Shown here piece by piece: positions 61,910-64,000 of a DNA stretch of 64,000 bases. How positions within the stretch are numbered: position 1 is the stretch's first letter; each line of letters opens with the position of its first letter. Made by a program: the position numbers and the translations under genes. Source of the DNA: Pseudomonas putida (GTDB lineage: Bacteria > Pseudomonadota > Gammaproteobacteria > Pseudomonadales > Pseudomonadaceae); contig NZ_CP109603.1 of the NCBI RefSeq assembly GCF_025905425.1, positions 1,586,001 to 1,650,000 of the forward strand, in the 5' to 3' direction. Below the pieces are notes generated by a model. It was not told where the DNA came from and did no database searches. It saw nothing but the letters and a program-made list of their open reading frames with translations.

Positions 61910-63609
61910 GCCTTGCCGGCCACGCTTTCGCCCGGTGTTTTTTTCAGCCGATAAGCCAGGGCAGGGCGGGTCATGCCCAGCAGCCGCGCCGCTTCCGAAA
62001 CGTTTTGCCGGCAGCGTGTCATGGCCTCCTGCATCAGTGCCTCCTCGACCGCATCCAGGCCGGTGCCGCTGTCGAAAATCTGCGCTACCCAGCCTGGCGT
62101 GGCTTGGTCGCTCGCCGCCACCAGCCGGCCATCGCTGCCAAGGCCGATGCTGTCGATGGCGGGCGGTGCATGGGGGAACAGCGCATCCAGGCCGATGCTC
62201 TGGTTCTCATCGGTGATGATCACACCGCGCTCCATGAGGTTTTCCAGCTCGCGAATGTTGCCCGGCCAGTCGTAGTGCAGGCACACCTCCATGGCCCGGT
62301 CGCTGAGGCCGCGGGTTTTCTTGCCGTAGCTTTCATGCAGGCGCCCGAGGAAGTGCTCGATGAGCAGCGGAATGTCCTCGCGGCGCTCGCGCAGCGCGGG
62401 GATACGCACCGGGAACACGTTCAGCCGGTAGAACAGGTCGGCGCGGAAACGCCCGTCCTTGACAGCTTGCTCCAGGTCTTCGTGGGTGGCGGCGATGACC
62501 CGCACATCCACCTGCCGCGTGCGGCTGTCGCCCACCCGTTCCAGCTCGCCCTCCTGCAGTACCCGCAGCAGGCTGGCCTGGGCGCGTGGCGTCAGCTCGA
62601 TGATTTCGTCAAGGAACAGGGTGCCGCCGTTGGCCCGCTCGAAACGGCCCATGCGTGCCTGCTGGGCGCCGGTGTAGGCGCCTTTCTCGACCCCAAACAG
62701 TTCGGCCTCGATCAGGTCGGGCGGTATCGTCGCGCAGTTCAGCGCCACGAACGCCGCGCCAGCGCGCTCGCTGCGCAGGTGCAGGCTGCGGGCGATGACT
62801 TCCTTGCCGACGCCGGTTTCGCCCAGCAGCAATACCGAAGCCTTGCCCGAGGCGACCTTGTCGGTGAGCGCGCAGCAGCGCCGGTACACCGCCGACTGGC
62901 CGATGCCGTAGAACTGCCCCGACTCGTACTGCAGGCGCTGGCGCAGGTTCGCCACCTGCACCTGCAAGGATTGCAACTCGTCGATCACCGGGTCGCTCTG
63001 GAAGTAGCGCATGAAGGTTTCAGCGTCGTCCCATTGCTCCACCGGCTTGCCGATGATGCGGCACTCGCTGGCGCCGCAACCGCGGCAACTGACCTCCTTG
63101 TACAGCACCTGGCGGCCGAGGAAGAACGAGCTGTAGCTGATCGCGTAACCCAGCAGCATCCAGCAGATCGGCTGCTCGGAATGCAGGTTTTCCTGCTGGC
63201 AGTTCTCCACTTCGAAGGAGTCCTGCCATTCGATGTCGGCGTAGAAATGGCCGTTATCGAGGTCGATCTCCAGCTGCAACGGGCGGACCTTGACCATGCC
63301 CTTGAGCGAGTGCAACTGGGGGCCGATGAAGAACATCTCCACCGGGTTGCCAGTGGGGCGCAGCTTGCGTGCGAGCTCGGCGTCCTTGAGGCCGGACTGG
63401 TAGCCCAGGCGCAGGAAGAAGCCCTTGGCGCGCTCCACACCGAGCATCTCGATCAGCTCGCGGCGCATGCCGGCCATCATCGCCGCCTGCACCAGCAGCA
63501 TGCGCTGCTCGTCCAGCCAGATCTTGCCTTCGGTGCCGAGGAAGCGCACCCGTTCGGTGAGGTCCTTCAGCGCCGGTGCAGGTTCCGGCGCCCTGTACTG
63601 GGTAATCAT
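61906..63609 (-). CDS. DmpR/PhhR-type sigma-54 activator of phenol catabolism
   Basis: A 567-residue XylR/DmpR-family regulator. The N-terminal aromatic-sensing domain (about 1-210) contains the V4R cysteines ([13 protein letters not shown], about 175-187). A Q-rich linker precedes the AAA+ domain with GETGVGKE (about 254-261), a GAYTGA sigma-54 loop (Tyr for Phe) and LFLDEIIEL. The C-terminal Fis-type HTH is [20 protein letters not shown]. It activates sigma-54 promoters when bound to phenols. Length matches DmpR/PhhR (about 563). The start at 63609 begins the sensor domain; the longer frame is low-complexity. Confidence 0.9.
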   Translation of the reverse strand: MITQYRAPEPAPALKDLTERVRFLGTEGKIWLDEQRMLLVQAAMMAGMRRELIEMLGVERAKGFFLRLGYQSGLKDAELARKLRPTGNPVEMFFIGPQLHSLKGMVKVRPLQLEIDLDNGHFYADIEWQDSFEVENCQQENLHSEQPICWMLLGYAISYSSFFLGRQVLYKEVSCRGCGASECRIIGKPVEQWDDAETFMRYFQSDPVIDELQSLQVQVANLRQRLQYESGQFYGIGQSAVYRRCCALTDKVASGKASVLLLGETGVGKEVIARSLHLRSERAGAAFVALNCATIPPDLIEAELFGVEKGAYTGAQQARMGRFERANGGTLFLDEIIELTPRAQASLLRVLQEGELERVGDSRTRQVDVRVIAATHEDLEQAVKDGRFRADLFYRLNVFPVRIPALRERREDIPLLIEHFLGRLHESYGKKTRGLSDRAMEVCLHYDWPGNIRELENLMERGVIITDENQSIGLDALFPHAPPAIDSIGLGSDGRLVAASDQATPGWVAQIFDSGTGLDAVEEALMQEAMTRCRQNVSEAARLLGMTRPALAYRLKKTPGESVAGKA

Positions 63610-63775
63610 TCGCGTGCGCCCCTTGGTTGTAGTTGTATGGGGAATCGGCGCGTCCCGCTCAGGCAAGGGCGGGTGATGGTCGCGCCGGGACGACCTCGGT
63701 GATTCAGGCAAGGCCCGGGTCATCTCTTCTTTCTAAACCGCCTGAAACCTGCGCAAAAGTCAATCGCAGGTCGTG

Positions 63776-63822
63776 TTGGTCATTTGCTCGAAGTGCCATT
63801 GCGCGATTGAGCAAATGATCAA
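63776..63822. promoter_or_regulatory. Twin DmpR/PhhR-type enhancer sites for the right-edge operon
   Basis: TTGGTCATTTGCTCGA (63776-63791) and TTGAGCAAATGATCAA (63807-63822), centres 31 bp apart, about 120 bp upstream of the -24 element at 63934. The space between holds an AT-rich tract (63858-63912) suited to DNA bending. Confidence 0.8.
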
Positions 63823-63932
63823 TCGAGCGGGCGCGTCGGGTTGGTGAACGCGCTGCGGCTCAATTTTTCAAAAACAAAAAAACTGTTTTAAAACAATTAA
63901 TTAGATTGTTTTTTCGGCTCTGGAGACAGGCC

Positions 63933-63948
63933 TGGCACAGCGGTTGCT
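63933..63948 (+). promoter_or_regulatory. Sigma-54 promoter of the right-edge operon
   Basis: TGGCAC-AGCGG-TTGCT: both elements match consensus, GG and GC exactly 10 bases apart. The start site is expected near 63959. Confidence 0.9.
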
Positions 63949-63982
63949 CTAGCCCTTGCAAGCCCTACCGGAGCACAACCGC

Positions 63983-64000
63983 ATGACCCCAGCCACTACG
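63983..64000 (+). CDS. Start of a catabolic operon, truncated by the window edge
   Basis: ATG at 63983, nine bases after ggag, gives six codons (MTPATT) before the window ends. Position behind a perfect sigma-54 promoter with DmpR-type sites, divergent from the phenol-type regulator, suggests the first phenol hydroxylase gene (DmpK/PhhK-like). This rests on context only. Confidence 0.45.

Overview
The window is chromosomal DNA from a fluorescent Pseudomonas, most likely the P. putida group. The grounds are GC-rich codon use, dense P. putida-type REP palindromes (gtgggagcgggcttgccccgcga and its complement) between genes, FecI/FecR/TonB-receptor iron units, a cobF/OprD neighbourhood, and a catA/phenol-type catabolic module at the right end. 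No rRNA, tRNA, CRISPR array, prophage or replication origin was seen.

Layout. 0-16.5 kb: OprD-type porin and cobF. Then a signalling island: a lone receiver, a CHASE3-GAF-histidine kinase with three receivers, CheR- and CheB-type enzymes, a receiver-kinase hybrid and another lone receiver. An IS110-family element sits inside a REP. After it come TetR, 3-hydroxyacyl-CoA dehydrogenase, thiolase, an AraC regulator and an exported KatB-like catalase. 16.6-24.5 kb: AhpD-like protein, deaminase, MFS transporter, MocR-type regulator, a small unknown protein and a two-gene heterodimeric ABC exporter. 24.6-45.1 kb: a large organosulfur-scavenging locus of three transcription units. These hold a DszC/SfnB-like flavoprotein, a DszB-like desulfinase, three flavin monooxygenases of the SsuD/LLM class, two paralogous solute-binding lipoproteins sharing one Dpp-type ABC transporter, a TonB receptor, a secreted lipase-like hydrolase, an exported SsuA-like protein and an SfnR-like sigma-54 activator. 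45.2-59.7 kb: two iron-type cell-surface signalling units (FecI-FecR-TonB receptor) facing each other, with GNAT, isochorismatase-fold and transglutaminase-like genes between, then an adenylation-carrier-acyltransferase fusion. 59.7-60.75 kb: a tandem array of six ~173-bp REP-bearing units. 60.8-64 kb: catA, a DmpR/PhhR-type activator and the first codons of a divergent operon, probably phenol hydroxylase.

How the parts work together. Five sigma-54 (-24/-12) promoters can be read directly. Three belong to the sulfur locus. The divergent pair at 26.0-26.2 kb encloses two TGCTG-N6-CAGCA inverted repeats, and an identical 18-bp block containing the first one recurs next to the activator gene at 43.9 kb. 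This suggests one SfnR-like protein controls the whole locus under sulfur limitation. The other two promoters drive catA and the truncated operon. Each has twin TTGATCAA-like palindromes with centres exactly 31 bp apart, as expected for a DmpR/XylR-type activator.

The most striking mobile-DNA observation is the IS110 element. Removing 9558-10800 restores an intact REP. The 212-bp non-coding region upstream of its transposase carries, in the order known for bridge RNAs, short guides matching both sides of the REP target and both ends of the element.
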